Below are positions 33,621 to 45,091 of a DNA stretch of 64,000 nt, piece by piece; position 1 is the first letter of the stretch, and each line of letters opens with the position of its first letter. The position numbers and the translations under genes are program-made. The DNA comes from Ilyonectria destructans. Taxonomy: Eukaryota; Ascomycota; Sordariomycetes; Hypocreales; Nectriaceae. The notes under the pieces were generated by a model. It was not told the origin of the DNA, did no database searches, and saw only the letters and a program-made list of their open reading frames with translations. The DNA lies in NCBI GenBank assembly GCA_020740775.1, contig JAHEWK010000009.1, forward strand, positions 2,232,001 through 2,296,000, written 5' to 3'.

Positions 33621-34439
33621 ATGGGTTCCGTTTTCCCCAGCTCTTTGCGTCCTCTGATATTCATAAACACGATGATCGAACACATTTCTCATGAAATATA
33701 TGCACAAGTTCAAACTGTCGACCTCGGAAACCCGCAAGCGTTGAGTGGAGGCCAATGGGTCCATCCATCATGGCAACTTCACCTGAACTTTGACTCAGTT
33801 CATCCAATATACGCATCTTCAGAGGAACAAAGATTTCCCGCAAAAATGGTGAGTTCGGCCAGAAATCACATTTGAAACTGATATGCCCTACCCAGCTGCG
33901 AAATGGAAGTCACAGCGCAGTGTCGCAGTCTTGGAGTAAACGTCTCGCTAACTGCTAACGCGTATTGAAAACCAACTATGCACTAAGTAGTCAAGCTGAG
34001 ACTTTCTTCTCGTACCCTATTATAAACAGTAACGTTTCCATCTTTCTCCTTTCAACTGGTGAGCTAACAACAGATAGCCGCAGACACTCTAGCTTTACAA
34101 ACGCCGATCGTCGAAGCCTGGGAACTCTTGGTTTCCTCTACCACGACACCTCACCCCAGAGTTCCCACCCAACGGCGCAGGGGAAAAGACCACGTGTGTC
34201 GGGTCTGTGAGAGGCCATTTTCACGACCGAGTTCATTACAAACTCATATGCGTAGCCACACGGGAATTAAACGTACGTTATCTCATCATCCGTTGTTTAT
34301 TGAGGAGCATGCTAAGCTTTTGATAGCATTTCGGTGCCAGTTCTCAGGATGTGGGCGCGAATTTTCAGTCTTGTCAAATCTGCGTCGACATTCAAAGATT
34401 CATCAGAAGAAGAATGACGAAGGACACGAACCAAAATGA
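33621..34439 (+). CDS. C2H2 zinc-finger protein, middle exon uncertain
   Basis: The last two exons are clear: 34074-34272 and 34327-34439, separated by a 54-nt intron (GTACGT...GATAG). They encode two C2H2 fingers: CRVCERPFSRPSSLQTHMRSH, then a C-x4-C-x12-H-x3-H finger with GCGREFSVLSNLRRH. The TGIKPF linker between them is restored by splicing. The first exon, 33621-33848, ends in AAAATG|GTGAGT. Joining it directly to 34074 across a 225-nt intron keeps frame and gives 179 residues. However, 33896-34032 also looks coding in one frame (S/N/Q-rich, as in homologous regulators) and is interrupted by TAA at 33956-33958. The gene may therefore have a long intron, an extra unresolved intron, or a nonsense mutation. 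The product would be a nuclear DNA-binding regulator. Confidence 0.7.
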
Positions 34440-37400
34440 CTTTATGGACTTTGATACCAGTTTGCAATGGTCTCCTAACACTCAGTCATCTAGACTAGAA
34501 AGCGGGTTATGCGTGTGATTTCTTTTACGACTTTGGTATGATGGAGGAAACCAGAATCTTTCTGATTCATGGCCTCGACTTTTTATTAATTACGAGTGAA
34601 TCCTGATTTAGATCTAATTTCCACCAAATCTATTGACCGGGCCGTTAACGTACTCAATTTTGAGGTCGTAAGATGGCGTCTAACCTTTCTCTCTTACCAG
34701 TCATCCCAGTTACAGAATACTGCAGCTACTGGCATTGTCTATGTCGCGGAGTTGGGGGTAACGGGCACGAAATTATGGCTGTGGCAGCTTGGAGGAGCCA
34801 ACGTTTCTAATAATATGGCAATAAAATAATACATTGTAATAAATACGATATAATATGCAGTTATCTGATATTGTATCATTACAATATGAAGGTTATCGTA
34901 TCATGACAGTCCAATTACTATAGGGACATCCATAATAGCATTATATCGTTTATATCGGTTAGCCGGTTTCAGGCAACAGCCTCAGTTGTTACTTGAAAAT
35001 TTGACCGACTGGTATGCGATGACGCTTGCCAAAAACATCGTGATGTAATAATCGACCCAGACAATAGGATGGCATGCTGTTCGACACCGCCTTCTCAACT
35101 TTTCTGCTGCCACTGTACAGAGGAATAGGCATAGCCTCAATTCCTCAGCAACGTCTCCATGTGTTCAGGCGTCGCAACGAAACGCCTCGTCCGACATTTC
35201 GGAAATACCCGGTCAGAAATTGCGTGACACAGACGAGTTAAACCTCTCAATGCCCGTTGCGACATCGCGCAGCCTCCATAATCTTATGTGCTAGGCCAAG
35301 AACGTCATGGATCTTCTCTCATACGCCAGATGAGGAGAGAGAGACAAGATACTGCATACTGGTCTTACCTAAGAGGGTATGGCATGTGATCGTAAGACTT
35401 AAGCGTTTTTAGCCTTCACAAAAGCTCCTTATTAGTCCCTAAATAGGAACGTAAAAGTTGTAAAGACCGAAAGTGCTTATCTGGGGTCACTGAGTGCTCC
35501 ATGCATTCTAGCTAGTCTGTTCTCTAATCCCTGGAAGATGACAACCAAGTCCCTGTTTCCTTCACCTTATTTCCAAACACGACGTTCAGAGCCTGGAGTT
35601 GTCCCGTACGAATCTGCTAGGGTTATGGCAAACCGTCAATCAAATGATAGGCATTTCGCCGACTACTCTGGTACCGAGGTTCATGGAGTGACTGATACAG
35701 TAAGAACTAGTGATGTGTTGATGTGTTCTAAGTATTCACACTTTCGGTTAGGGCACAAATCATTGTCTTCTCAAGTACCCAGGAGTGTCGTATATACCTA
35801 AAACCATCTAGATTCTTTTAATTACCTTACGTACCGTAACGACTTTGGGTACTAACGCCTCACTTTCGGGAACCCCGTGAACTACGCTCCCCCACAATGA
35901 CCTATCAACCCCCGGTAATATGGGGTGCCTTACCGTAGGCGTCGGGGCCCAACGATGGGAATACCCTGATGGCCTTCGAAGCTTTCGACGTGGATCTTAT
36001 CCTAGCTGGGCGATCCGGGAGACAATGGCACTGAAGGATGATCACCTCGCCTTTAGAAAAGACCCTAGACGGGAAGCGCCCAGCTTAAAGAATGAAGCCT
36101 CACTTTAGTTATGCCATCTGCAGCTTACTTACTGGTACCCTTATCTTGTCAGACCGACTCGACTTTCGTCGTTTTCTTGAGGAGTCAAAATGAAACGGCC
36201 GGCCGCAAACAGGAGGAAATTGTACAATCCTCAACAGGCAACTGTACGGATATTTCTTTTCCCTTGAGATGCTGGATTGTGCCCACGCTATCCTCAATGC
36301 GAATAGTAGCATCGCCAGTCCCAGTAGTTCCAACAATCCACCCCTAGAGACGAATCTGGAACTTCACATGCCAGTCACTCCAAACCCGCCGACAACTTAC
36401 TGGATAGCGGTCCTCTCTGCCATTGGTTCTACATCTTTTCGGAGATCTTCAGTTTCTCAGACGTTGGCGAAGGAGCCAACATCCCGTATCAGCATGGGCC
36501 TCTTATCCGTGTATTCTTTTCTCAGCGACGGTGTACCCAATTCTTGCCCGGAACGCTTACTCTGAGCCGACCAGATAGGACTCGATGACATGGGTCGACA
36601 GCGGACCACTAACAATCAGCGTTCCCTTTGACGATTTCTCGGTCATCTTGGCGAGCTGGCGAAACGCAATCGTTCACAGCACTTGGAAGTGCTCCGATCC
36701 TCTCGACGGCGAACCGACCAAAAGTACAACATGGGATAATTGGTCTTGGTAGGGGTGGATGGTGTGGAGAGATCCTTTCGGTGTAATGCATCTCGACTTT
36801 GGGCTTAGCAGGTCGTACTTTGACACTTTTACGACTCACCAGGGTTCTGTGATCAAAGCGGCATCACTGTCGGTATTTCCGACTGAGACCTTTTCAGCCC
36901 CAGCCGTAACGTAGCGTTCGGTATACTGGATCAGACGATTTGACAAAAGTTCTCAATAGCAGCGCCTTAAATGGCAAAGGATCCGTCGGCCCCACTTCCC
37001 AAAACGGTAACGTCGAGATTGAAAGCTGAGCTCGTTATTTGTTCTGGTGTTGACGACTTTCAAGGACCAAGTCTTGGCACCTACAAAAGCCTTGCACGTG
37101 GTTTCTTCAATTCGAGATAATCGATTATTTTGGGACCTGATTTCCATTATGGAGCTCCTAGTTGTGTAGTAAATAGCCAAAACCCATCCCGAGAAACTAC
37201 GGGGACAATGCACCCTAAGAATGGCACTGGAGTGCTTCGGAAGCTTAGTTGCGCTCGAGAAGACCTACAGGACTCATCTTCCAGCGCCGTATGAGTACCG
37301 TCGGCTGGGCTCACTGATTCAAGATGCCTGACTTGGCCGCGCTACTTTCTTCATCTCTTTCTAAGTCCGACAAGCGTTCTTCCACTCGGCCTGATCGAGG

Positions 37401-37646
37401 CCTAAGTCATGTTTATCTTGAAATCGTTCAAGTGGGACTCTAAAGTAGCTTCTCCATAATAGCTACTTTCCTAATTGAATCACTCTGCATGTCCGCCTCT
37501 ACCCCCATGTCAACATGGACGATACCTAGCATTCTGGTAAGCCCACGTCAGGTGACTAACCTCTGTTCGCAATATCTCGCTCGTGTTGACATGGGCCCAC
37601 AGCGACATGCAAACGTCGTAACTGGAGCCAAACTAGGAAGATGAAG
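34440..37646. other. Long gene-poor region
   Basis: I find no supported gene in 3.2 kb. An AT-rich part (34800-34960) contains a perfect hairpin. Open frames at 35538-35801, 36109-36336 and 36269-36565 overlap each other on both strands and show no motif. Confidence 0.45.
34868..34887. repeat. AT-rich perfect hairpin
   Basis: Arms ATATTGTA and TACAATAT flank TCAT. Neighbouring DNA has further AT-rich inverted bits (CGATATAAT near 34847, ATTATATCG near 34941). This could be a decayed small element. Confidence 0.5.
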
Positions 37647-37655
37647 TATAAAAGG
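37647..37655 (+). promoter_or_regulatory. TATA box of the DUF7029-like gene
   Basis: TATAAAAGG lies 90 bp before the chosen ATG at 37737. Confidence 0.55.
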
Positions 37656-37736
37656 TCGCTCACGGACGCTCTGAAACGTATAGCCTAGAAAGGGCATCAG
37701 ATGTACCACAGCGACTTTTCTATCTTCTTTCTCACA

Positions 37737-39137
37737 ATGAAGTTCCTTACTACTGCTCTCCTCAGTGTTCATACCTTGGCTCAGCTAGCTAATACAGCTG
37801 CCGTGCCAGATGCCGATGGGAATAACCTCTTCCGCTCAGTTGCCTCGCGGGAGCTTGCGTCGAACCCCCCAGCAATCTTGAAGCCATTGCCCCATTTTCC
37901 GCTTGCCCCTGCTCATCTCCGGAGCCTGAGAGATGACAAGGCCACTCTTAGCCACGACATCTCTCTTGGGTACGGAGCCGAGGACGTGGCGGCATCCATC
38001 GGCGTCACCTTGAAGCTACCAGCTATTGTTCTTGAGGATTTGTCAGGTCTCGGCTCCGTCAAGTGCTCCGGCTCCCAGATAGCCTTGACCTTCACCGACA
38101 GCGCGGTCTTTGAGGCTGCCTCAACAACTTGGCCAAAGTCAGGCTTTGTCATTGTTACCTACTCGCCAGACGGAGCATGCAACGGGCCCGACGAGCGCGG
38201 TTTCTATAGCGTCAGCAGCGAAGACCTAGACGCAGAGGCTCTGACGATTCATTTAGAAGTCGAGGCATCTTCCCTCAAGGAACAATCCAAGAGTTCCACA
38301 ATCAATTTTCAAACTGGATTGGGTCTCTCCAAGCGTGACATTTCGGCAACGATATCAGCTGATCTCGCCGGCACCTTGGTTGACACCAGCAACCTCACCC
38401 TGGTCGCCAGGCAGGCCCTCTTCGAGAGCACAATTCGCCTTAACGGTCGTCTGGATTTCGATATCGAGGCATCGGAGGCTAAGGCGGTTGAGCTCGATAT
38501 CGACTACTCGACCCTCGTTAACCTCAACCTCTCGGCATTTGTTGAAGGAGAAATACCCACCGATCTGCTAAACCTCAATCCCATAGCTGTCCCTGTCTCA
38601 GCGTTCTCTATCCCAGGAATTATAGACGTTGGCCCAATTGCCGAGTTTTCTCTCGGCATCGAGTTCGGCGCAGGAGGTACTCTCAACGTGACCTTGGACG
38701 CGGCTGGTGGCATCGAGAGCGGCAAAGTCCATCTTGATCTGCTCGACTCAGCTAAGACGGCTACCAGTGGCTGGACCCCGAGTTTCAAAATTGCTTCCGA
38801 CATCGATGCTCTCGTTTCCATTCAGCTCAACCCATTCATTGAGCTAACTCTTTCCGTGGGAATCAAGGCTTTCAGCGGTATTCTCGACATTTCGGCGGGC
38901 TTTGATGTTCAACCCAAGATCATCAATCAATTTTCAGTTGATGGAGACGTTACATTTGATAGCGCTTCTGGGATCAAGTTGAACCCACCCGTTGCGGGAG
39001 AGTGCAACAACGGTGCTTGGTATGCCTGCTCCCTTGGTCTGGATGTCGATACGTTCGTTTCCCCCTTTTACAGAAAGACTCTGTTTGAGGTCACCCAGCC
39101 TATTTACAAGAGTCAGTGCTGGACTATCGAGGGATGA
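37737..39137 (+). CDS. Secreted DUF7029/DUF7223-like fungal protein
   Basis: A single exon encodes 466 residues from the ATG at 37737. This start opens with a clear signal peptide (MKFLTTALLSVHTLAQL...A). An in-frame ATG twelve codons earlier would spoil it. Residues about 60-170 carry LKLPAIVLEDLSGL, GSVKCSGSQIALTF and GFVIVTYSPDGACN, which I recognise from fungal secreted proteins annotated as DUF7029. The C-terminal half is beta-rich with a Cys-containing end (GECNNGAWYACS, KSQCWTIEG) resembling DUF7223. Several N-x-S/T sites fit secretion. The family's biochemical role is unknown; surface or cell-wall association is inferred. The assignment is from memory of the family and should be read as probable. 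Confidence 0.8.
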   Translation: MKFLTTALLSVHTLAQLANTAAVPDADGNNLFRSVASRELASNPPAILKPLPHFPLAPAHLRSLRDDKATLSHDISLGYGAEDVAASIGVTLKLPAIVLEDLSGLGSVKCSGSQIALTFTDSAVFEAASTTWPKSGFVIVTYSPDGACNGPDERGFYSVSSEDLDAEALTIHLEVEASSLKEQSKSSTINFQTGLGLSKRDISATISADLAGTLVDTSNLTLVARQALFESTIRLNGRLDFDIEASEAKAVELDIDYSTLVNLNLSAFVEGEIPTDLLNLNPIAVPVSAFSIPGIIDVGPIAEFSLGIEFGAGGTLNVTLDAAGGIESGKVHLDLLDSAKTATSGWTPSFKIASDIDALVSIQLNPFIELTLSVGIKAFSGILDISAGFDVQPKIINQFSVDGDVTFDSASGIKLNPPVAGECNNGAWYACSLGLDVDTFVSPFYRKTLFEVTQPIYKSQCWTIEG

Positions 39138-40697
39138 TTTTGAGGAAGAAAGATTGCCTGGTAGAACTAGATTGGTCCGAGCGAAGGGTCGCTGTATCTA
39201 TTTTGATGGAAGAGTTTGCTTGAAGATGTGAGTAAAGGATTTGGCAGGATCTGTACCTGCTTGTATACTCTTCGTTTAGTCTTCGTACATTGTTGCGTCT
39301 TATGATATGTAGCCCATTTTACTTCTTGCACAAGCCTTGCGCTTGTTTTATCTTTTGCATCTTATGCCGACTTCTCGTACCACTCAGCCGCAATCATCAT
39401 AGACTCAACTATGAAGTGTCCAGAGTCTGAATGCTGTTCCTATGGGAGTTATGGGAGTTATCTTCATGCTAGAAGCGATTCTTCAACCACCGAAGAGTTG
39501 GCGTAAACCCGTAGGGCAGGTCCAACGATTGGCGTTGAATGCAGCCATTTTAGGGTTGCTAGGCTGTAAGTATTCTCTTTCGAGAAGGGGTGCTACGAGA
39601 AGGCTTCGTGGTGATGGGTTGGCGGTTTCCATTGTGGCTGCGCGGTGATAGGTTCGTGAGACATGGGACGCAATGGCGCTAACCTGCTATTCTTTTCCCC
39701 AACCATGCAAAAGCTGCTTTTATCGAGAAAAAGAAGCCCTCGGGAGCACGTAAAAGTGGCAATTCAAGCGCACCCTGAAGCAGGAGGTGTGTAGACCACG
39801 GCCCACCGTGGTCGCAGTCTTTTGAACAGCCAGTGCCTTCGTATCGCCTGGTGGACATGAACAATGATCGACTAGATAGGGCCGAGATCGAACGACCTTC
39901 CTCTTTAACAGCACGGGCACTTCCATTTTCGGATTTTGATGGAGCGATTTTGGACGGTAGTCGTCAACCGGTCGCGGATATGGAAAGGTGGCAACTGTCT
40001 ACTCTGAATAGTAGCAATATCGCCGTATTCGTGTACCCTGTATCTAACCAGGAAGGCAAAAGGGAGATGTGCATGCGTCACTCCGGCGATGGCCGGAGTC
40101 GCTCTGTGCCTAGCACTAAGGGCGTAAATGTGAACGCCTGACGAACAGGGTCTGACGCACACATCCCACCAACAAAAACGTCGTCGTCGGCCCGGGAGAG
40201 AGTGATCAATCCGCTAGCTTGTGAAGTTGATCTACGGCGTTGGTGACCGTCAAAGCACTGACTCTCGGAACCTCACTCAGTGCCTCGTATTTTCATAATG
40301 ATCGAACGAGGTTTATGCAGGATTCAGGTGGGAAAGTGCAGATCTCCGGCATTAGTGCTGCCAAGTATGCCACTAAGTACTCGGTCAACTCCGAAATTAA
40401 GCCCAGTCACATAGTCAGGACCGCTGTGATTCCATCAAAGTCACTCATCGAACATGCAGTGGTGTGGCCGGACCAGGGTAGCGGCCGGCCACATAGCTGT
40501 TGCTCTATTAACCTCGGCACGAGAATTAGTTGGTTAAACTTTTATCCTTCGATAAGCAGTTTGCTATGTCCCTAACAGAATACTATTGAACCTCGTATTT
40601 AGAAATGAGGTCAAGGAAACGGGGGCTTTGTTCTTGTCCTGTAGGCTACCCAAGTCTGATCATTAGATGCTATGCCCTCTCAGGTAAGACCACTATG
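39138..40697. other. Intergenic between two secreted-protein genes
   Basis: No supported gene. Open frames at 39833-40141 and 40240-40575 are unconvincing. Confidence 0.5.
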
Positions 40698-40705
40698 TAT
40701 ATAAG
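40698..40705 (+). promoter_or_regulatory. TATA box of the cutinase gene
   Basis: TATATAAG lies about 112 bp before the cutinase ATG. Confidence 0.5.
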
Positions 40706-40816
40706 TTCAGCACCCGTCATCGCAGAATACCATCATACTCAATCCAACACGCCTCATCACATTGCTCAATTGCTAGTCAATCTTTTTCAAGTTGCCCTTA
40801 ATCGAAAATCACTAAG

Positions 40817-41626
40817 ATGAAGTTCATCCCCCTCGTTGCTCTACTAGCGCACCTTTCAAGGGCCCTTCCACTCGTTGCCGAAGCCAATGATGGCAGTCTT
40901 ACCACTCGAGCTCTTTACACCAGTGATGAGCTGCTTAACGGGGACGCGGGTTCTTGTGCCAGTGTAATCTTCGTTTATGCTCGTGGCTCCCTAGAGTTCG
41001 GAAACTTGGTAAGACTACCCATGAGACTACCCAGTATACATGTGTTAAGCTGTACTGACATATCCTAGGGCTTCTTAGGGGGTCTTGTCGGTGATGGTAT
41101 TAAAGCTGTGCTTGGCGAAGACCAAGTCTGGACCCAAGGAGTTGGGGGAAACTACTCTGCCGCAATTGGCGACAACGGACTGCCCGATGGAACTAGCCCA
41201 GAGGCTATTCAGGAGATGATCGGTCTCTTCGAGCTTGCTGATACAAAATGCCCTAATGCTACGCTTGTTTCTGGTGGCTGGAGGTTAGTACAGGAAACCC
41301 CTTCTGACACATTTCGACGGGAGCCATACTCACATAGCGATTACAGTCAAGGTGCGGCCCTGGTCGCTGCGTCCATCCGTGACCTGAACCCAACTATCCG
41401 TGGCAAGATTGCTGGCGTGATTGTCTTCGGCTACACCAAGAATACACAGAACAACGGCCGCATTCCTAACTATCCCGCCGACCGTCTTCGAGTGTTCTGT
41501 AACGATGGCGATGCAGTTTGTGAGGGTGAACTTAGCATTACGATCCCTCATCTGCTTTACCTGAACGAGGCGCGTCGCGAAGCTCCTGAGTTCCTCGTCG
41601 AGCAAATTAAGAAGTATCAAGCTTGA
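40817..41626 (+). CDS. Cutinase
   Basis: Three exons, 40817-41008, 41069-41283 and 41347-41626, with introns of 60 and 63 nt, give 228 residues, as expected for fungal cutinases. A signal peptide ([18 protein letters not shown]) opens the protein. The ARGS region with the oxyanion-hole Ser reads [11 protein letters not shown] instead of the usual ARGSTE.GNLG. The nucleophile elbow, restored by splicing intron 2, is GGWSQG, so Trp replaces the common Tyr of GYSQG. The catalytic Asp sits in CNDGDAVC and the His in TIPHLL. Four Cys form the two usual disulfides. The enzyme should be an extracellular serine esterase cleaving cutin or other polyesters. All catalytic residues are present. Confidence 0.93.
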
Positions 41627-42981
41627 TACATCAGGGGAAGGAGATTAGCGGGTTTGGATGGAAGTTACGTGCGTCCTCGATTGGGACTCTGGATTTGGAG
41701 AAGGCTGAATGGAGAATTGCCTCAGTGGGGTCAAAGACGGACGTGACAAGGAGAATGTCAGTAAGAAAAAATAACATTATGACTGCTTCAAGGTGCAGTG
41801 TTGATATATTGGTAGTATGATGGGACCAACAGTCCACCTGGAGTTTTAATACAGTAGAGGCCAGCAACTAGCTTAGTATAGCCCTACTTAAGGCGTCAAG
41901 TCTACTCGAGAAAATAAAACGACACGCTTTTCCCCTTCTTTAACTTATATGATACCTTTTGTCGCTCCACATTTATTACACTATAGCTGTCGCAGCAGCT
42001 CTTATCGATATTTTCCTTTTTCCTTTCTCTAGAGGCATCAGAAAGCAGTATATCAATTGCTCTCTATACGTTTTACCCCTAGGAGATAGCTGTATTGTTG
42101 CTTTCTTTTCATCTTTTACCCCTCTCTAGCTCCTAACCTGCGGACGGGTGTGGTCTACACTAAAGGCCTCTCCCACCAACAAAGTAGACAACCTCCACGA
42201 ATCTAGCCCAGTTTCGCCTCATCCTCGTCTCATATGCATGCTTGGTGGATTTTGTTCCAGGCTATTAAAGAGGATAACAGAGGCCCCATAAAGTAAATAT
42301 AAATATTAGATTTCTTTATCAAGAAAATATATTTTACGATAAAAGTATTACTATAATTACAATATCTACCAATTAGCCCAAATCTATTCTATATTATAAC
42401 CACGCATCTAATATAAGCACACACCTTCAACACGCAGGGCGTATGTGGGGCGCATGTGGTATGTTGGACAACGTACGCTGTTGAAATCATGGCGACCAGA
42501 AGGGTATGTTTAAAGGTGTGGCTTGTATTGCTAGCCAACGCAGCTTGGACCATCCCTTCTCGTAAGGTCCGTCTAGCTACATAATTTACGCGTGTACAGA
42601 CCATAAGGATACGGGGTTGGGCACGCGTACTTGCGGGGTCTAGGTAATGGAGAGATCCACGGGTCTCTGTACCTAGGACCTTGACAGTTCGAGGGATGTC
42701 GTGTTGGCCGAGGCTTGAAGCGGGGTAGCCGGAAGACGGGTTGATTGACTAATGTCACCAGCGGGATAGTTGCGCCGATTCACTCCGATGACTACTAGTA
42801 CGCTTTGTGCCCACTGGTCTAAGAGCTATCCATCTTAGCTCCCAGCGGCTCTGTTTACAAATAGCGAAACGCCACGGCATTTGTAATCTCTACTTATTTC
42901 ATGCATACGATGGTTGTTTTTGGGAAGATTGGCATGATTTGTGCCGCGAGATACCGATTTCCAAACTCTATAATACCTGGT
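41627..42981. other. Intergenic, AT-rich centre
   Basis: No gene is supported. The part at 42280-42400 is AT-rich. Confidence 0.5.
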
Positions 42982-42988
42982 TATAAAA
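42982..42988 (+). promoter_or_regulatory. TATA box of the DFR-like gene
   Basis: TATAAAA lies 93 bp before the ATG at 43075 and supports the seven-codon first exon. Confidence 0.5.
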
Positions 42989-43074
42989 CATCACCTGGTT
43001 CTCCCTACTCCTCAATAATTGACATCATCGTATCTTCCGCTCCAGCTATCAATAATCCACAGCATAACCTCAAA

Positions 43075-44290
43075 ATGCCGGATCAGTTACTCGTCGTGAG
43101 CATTACCTGACACTGCTCGTATCTAGACGTAGTATGTGGCTTCGACCTGCGACTGACATCTTCTAGATCACCGGTGTCTCCGGCCATGTGGGCTTTCGCG
43201 TCCTTGTGGAAGCTCTCAGCCGAGGCTACTCTGTACGGGCGATTATACGAAGGGCCGAACAGGCGGCGCTAATCGAAGGCACCACGTCTATTCAGCCCTT
43301 TCTGAAACAGCTGCAGATGGTCGTTGTACCAGACCTTCTTACCCCGGGTGCATTTGACGGAGTCCTTGACAGCGCAACCGGGGTGGTTCATGTTGCTTCT
43401 CCTCTCGCGATATCTGTAAGTCTTCGTTTATTCCGTAACCCTTTGTTCAAGTGCTCAAATCAAGTTCCACTCAGAGCGACAATCTCAAACGGGATGTCAT
43501 TGATCCTGCCATCATGGCGACACTGGGAATTCTGCAGTCGGCAGCCAAGGTTCCTTCGATCAAGAGGGTCGTCATCACATCTTCAATTGCGACATTGCTT
43601 ACTTGGGAATACATAATATCGGATGACATGACCAAAGTCTTTACTGGCAAGTATATGGCGCGCATCTTAAAGCGGTCAACATTGCTAATACGGAACCGCC
43701 GAGCAGCACAGGACACCTATACTCCATTAGAAACTGAGACTGACTTCGACTTGCCCATCCAGGCGTACGGGGTGTCTAAGGCGCTGGCACTTGCGGCTAC
43801 TAAACGTTTCGTTGAGGAGGAGAAACCGTCTTTTGATGTCATCAACATTCTGCCTAGTATGGTGATTGGAAGAAACGAGTTAAATACCAAGAAGGAGGCC
43901 GTTTCAAGCGGTACGAACAATAGTGTCATGGGCCCATTGCTGGGAACCAAGACCGAGATGCCCACTCTCGGCGTCTCCGTTCATGTCAATGATGTCGCGA
44001 GAGCTCATGTCGACGCACTGAATCCCTCTATCCCTGGCAACCGAAACTTCATCTGTTCCTCGGGCGGACTAGACGGAACCACGTGGGACGACGCCAAGAA
44101 TATTGCAAAGCGGTATTACAGCAAGTCGGTATCCGACGGCGTCTTCACCCTGGACGGGACTGTTCCCGCCAGACCAATCCGCTTGGATGCATCTGAAACG
44201 GAGAAAGTATTTGGGTGGAAGTTTACAGGATTTGAGGACCAGGTCAAGAGCGTGGCTGACCATTACTTGGAACTCCTGGCGGCTGAATGA
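43075..44290 (+). CDS. Dihydroflavonol-4-reductase-like NAD(P)-dependent reductase (extended SDR)
   Basis: A seven-codon first exon (43075-43095), a 71-nt intron, exon 2 (43167-43415), a 59-nt intron and exon 3 (43475-44290) give 361 residues, typical of extended SDRs of the GRE2/DFR type. The cofactor loop GVSGHVG at residues 10-16 comes right after the first splice. The catalytic Tyr188-x3-Lys192 is in AYGVSK, and Ser126/127 is in VVITSSIAT. The enzyme probably reduces an aldehyde or ketone with NADPH in the cytosol. The donors GTGAGC and GTAAGT and both acceptors are canonical. The gene points toward the bZIP gene, with convergent orientation. The substrate is unknown. Confidence 0.92.
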
Positions 44291-45091
44291 CCGAGTCTGA
44301 AGTCGCTCCCAGTCCTGAGCCGGCGTCCTTCTTGGGTAGATAATTAGCAGTAGTCTGCAAATCTGAGCAAAATTTTCCAGAGATCGTTAGGGCTTGGAAG
44401 CCAACGACTGGTCAACAGAGTTACAGTCATCATTTTCCTCTGTCACGAAGTAGTAATATCTCGGTGACTGTTCACCGGGTTTCGGATTTGTGCCTTGGTG
44501 TCTGAGTAGTAGCGTGCACACTTGGCACTTATTTGTGTGCTATGAGGTTCATCATGTCGGCGCTCTCGAAGGCCGTAGTCAGCAGTTAGTGTATGTATGT
44601 AATCGGTAGTTGAGTTCTTGGCTTCGCATCTTACTGTAGCTTAAGCTCCTTCTACGATCCGGCGCAACTGTTGTCCCGCCATCAGTAACCCTCGGACTAA
44701 TAGCACGCCACTGAGTAATATATTAGTGACATGGACGAAAAGGGACACCACAATGACTCGCGAGACAAGAAATACCCCAATGGAGATCACTTCCCCCCGG
44801 GACGGTCGTGGCCCTGATATTTGTCATGGTGTGGGTGGCCTGATCGCTTCATCAGAAGGTAGCCAACCCAGGAGGAACATAAATATGCAATCCCCATTTC
44901 TTTTTGAGCCAACTTTCACTCAAAGATTTTTGTCACTTCTGATGAAGAGATGGAGCTGTTTTGGCATTCAAAGTTCCCGGAGGTCTAACGTCATTATTGA
45001 ACACGCCCGAAGCAACTTGCGAGCATCATATTTGACAAACTTCTTTCCAGCTGAACACTAGACTGCACCTGCTCCCACGGCTATGAGATGG
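44291..45091. other. Convergent intergenic region
   Basis: Nothing recognised between the stop codons of the DFR-like and bZIP genes. Confidence 0.5.
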
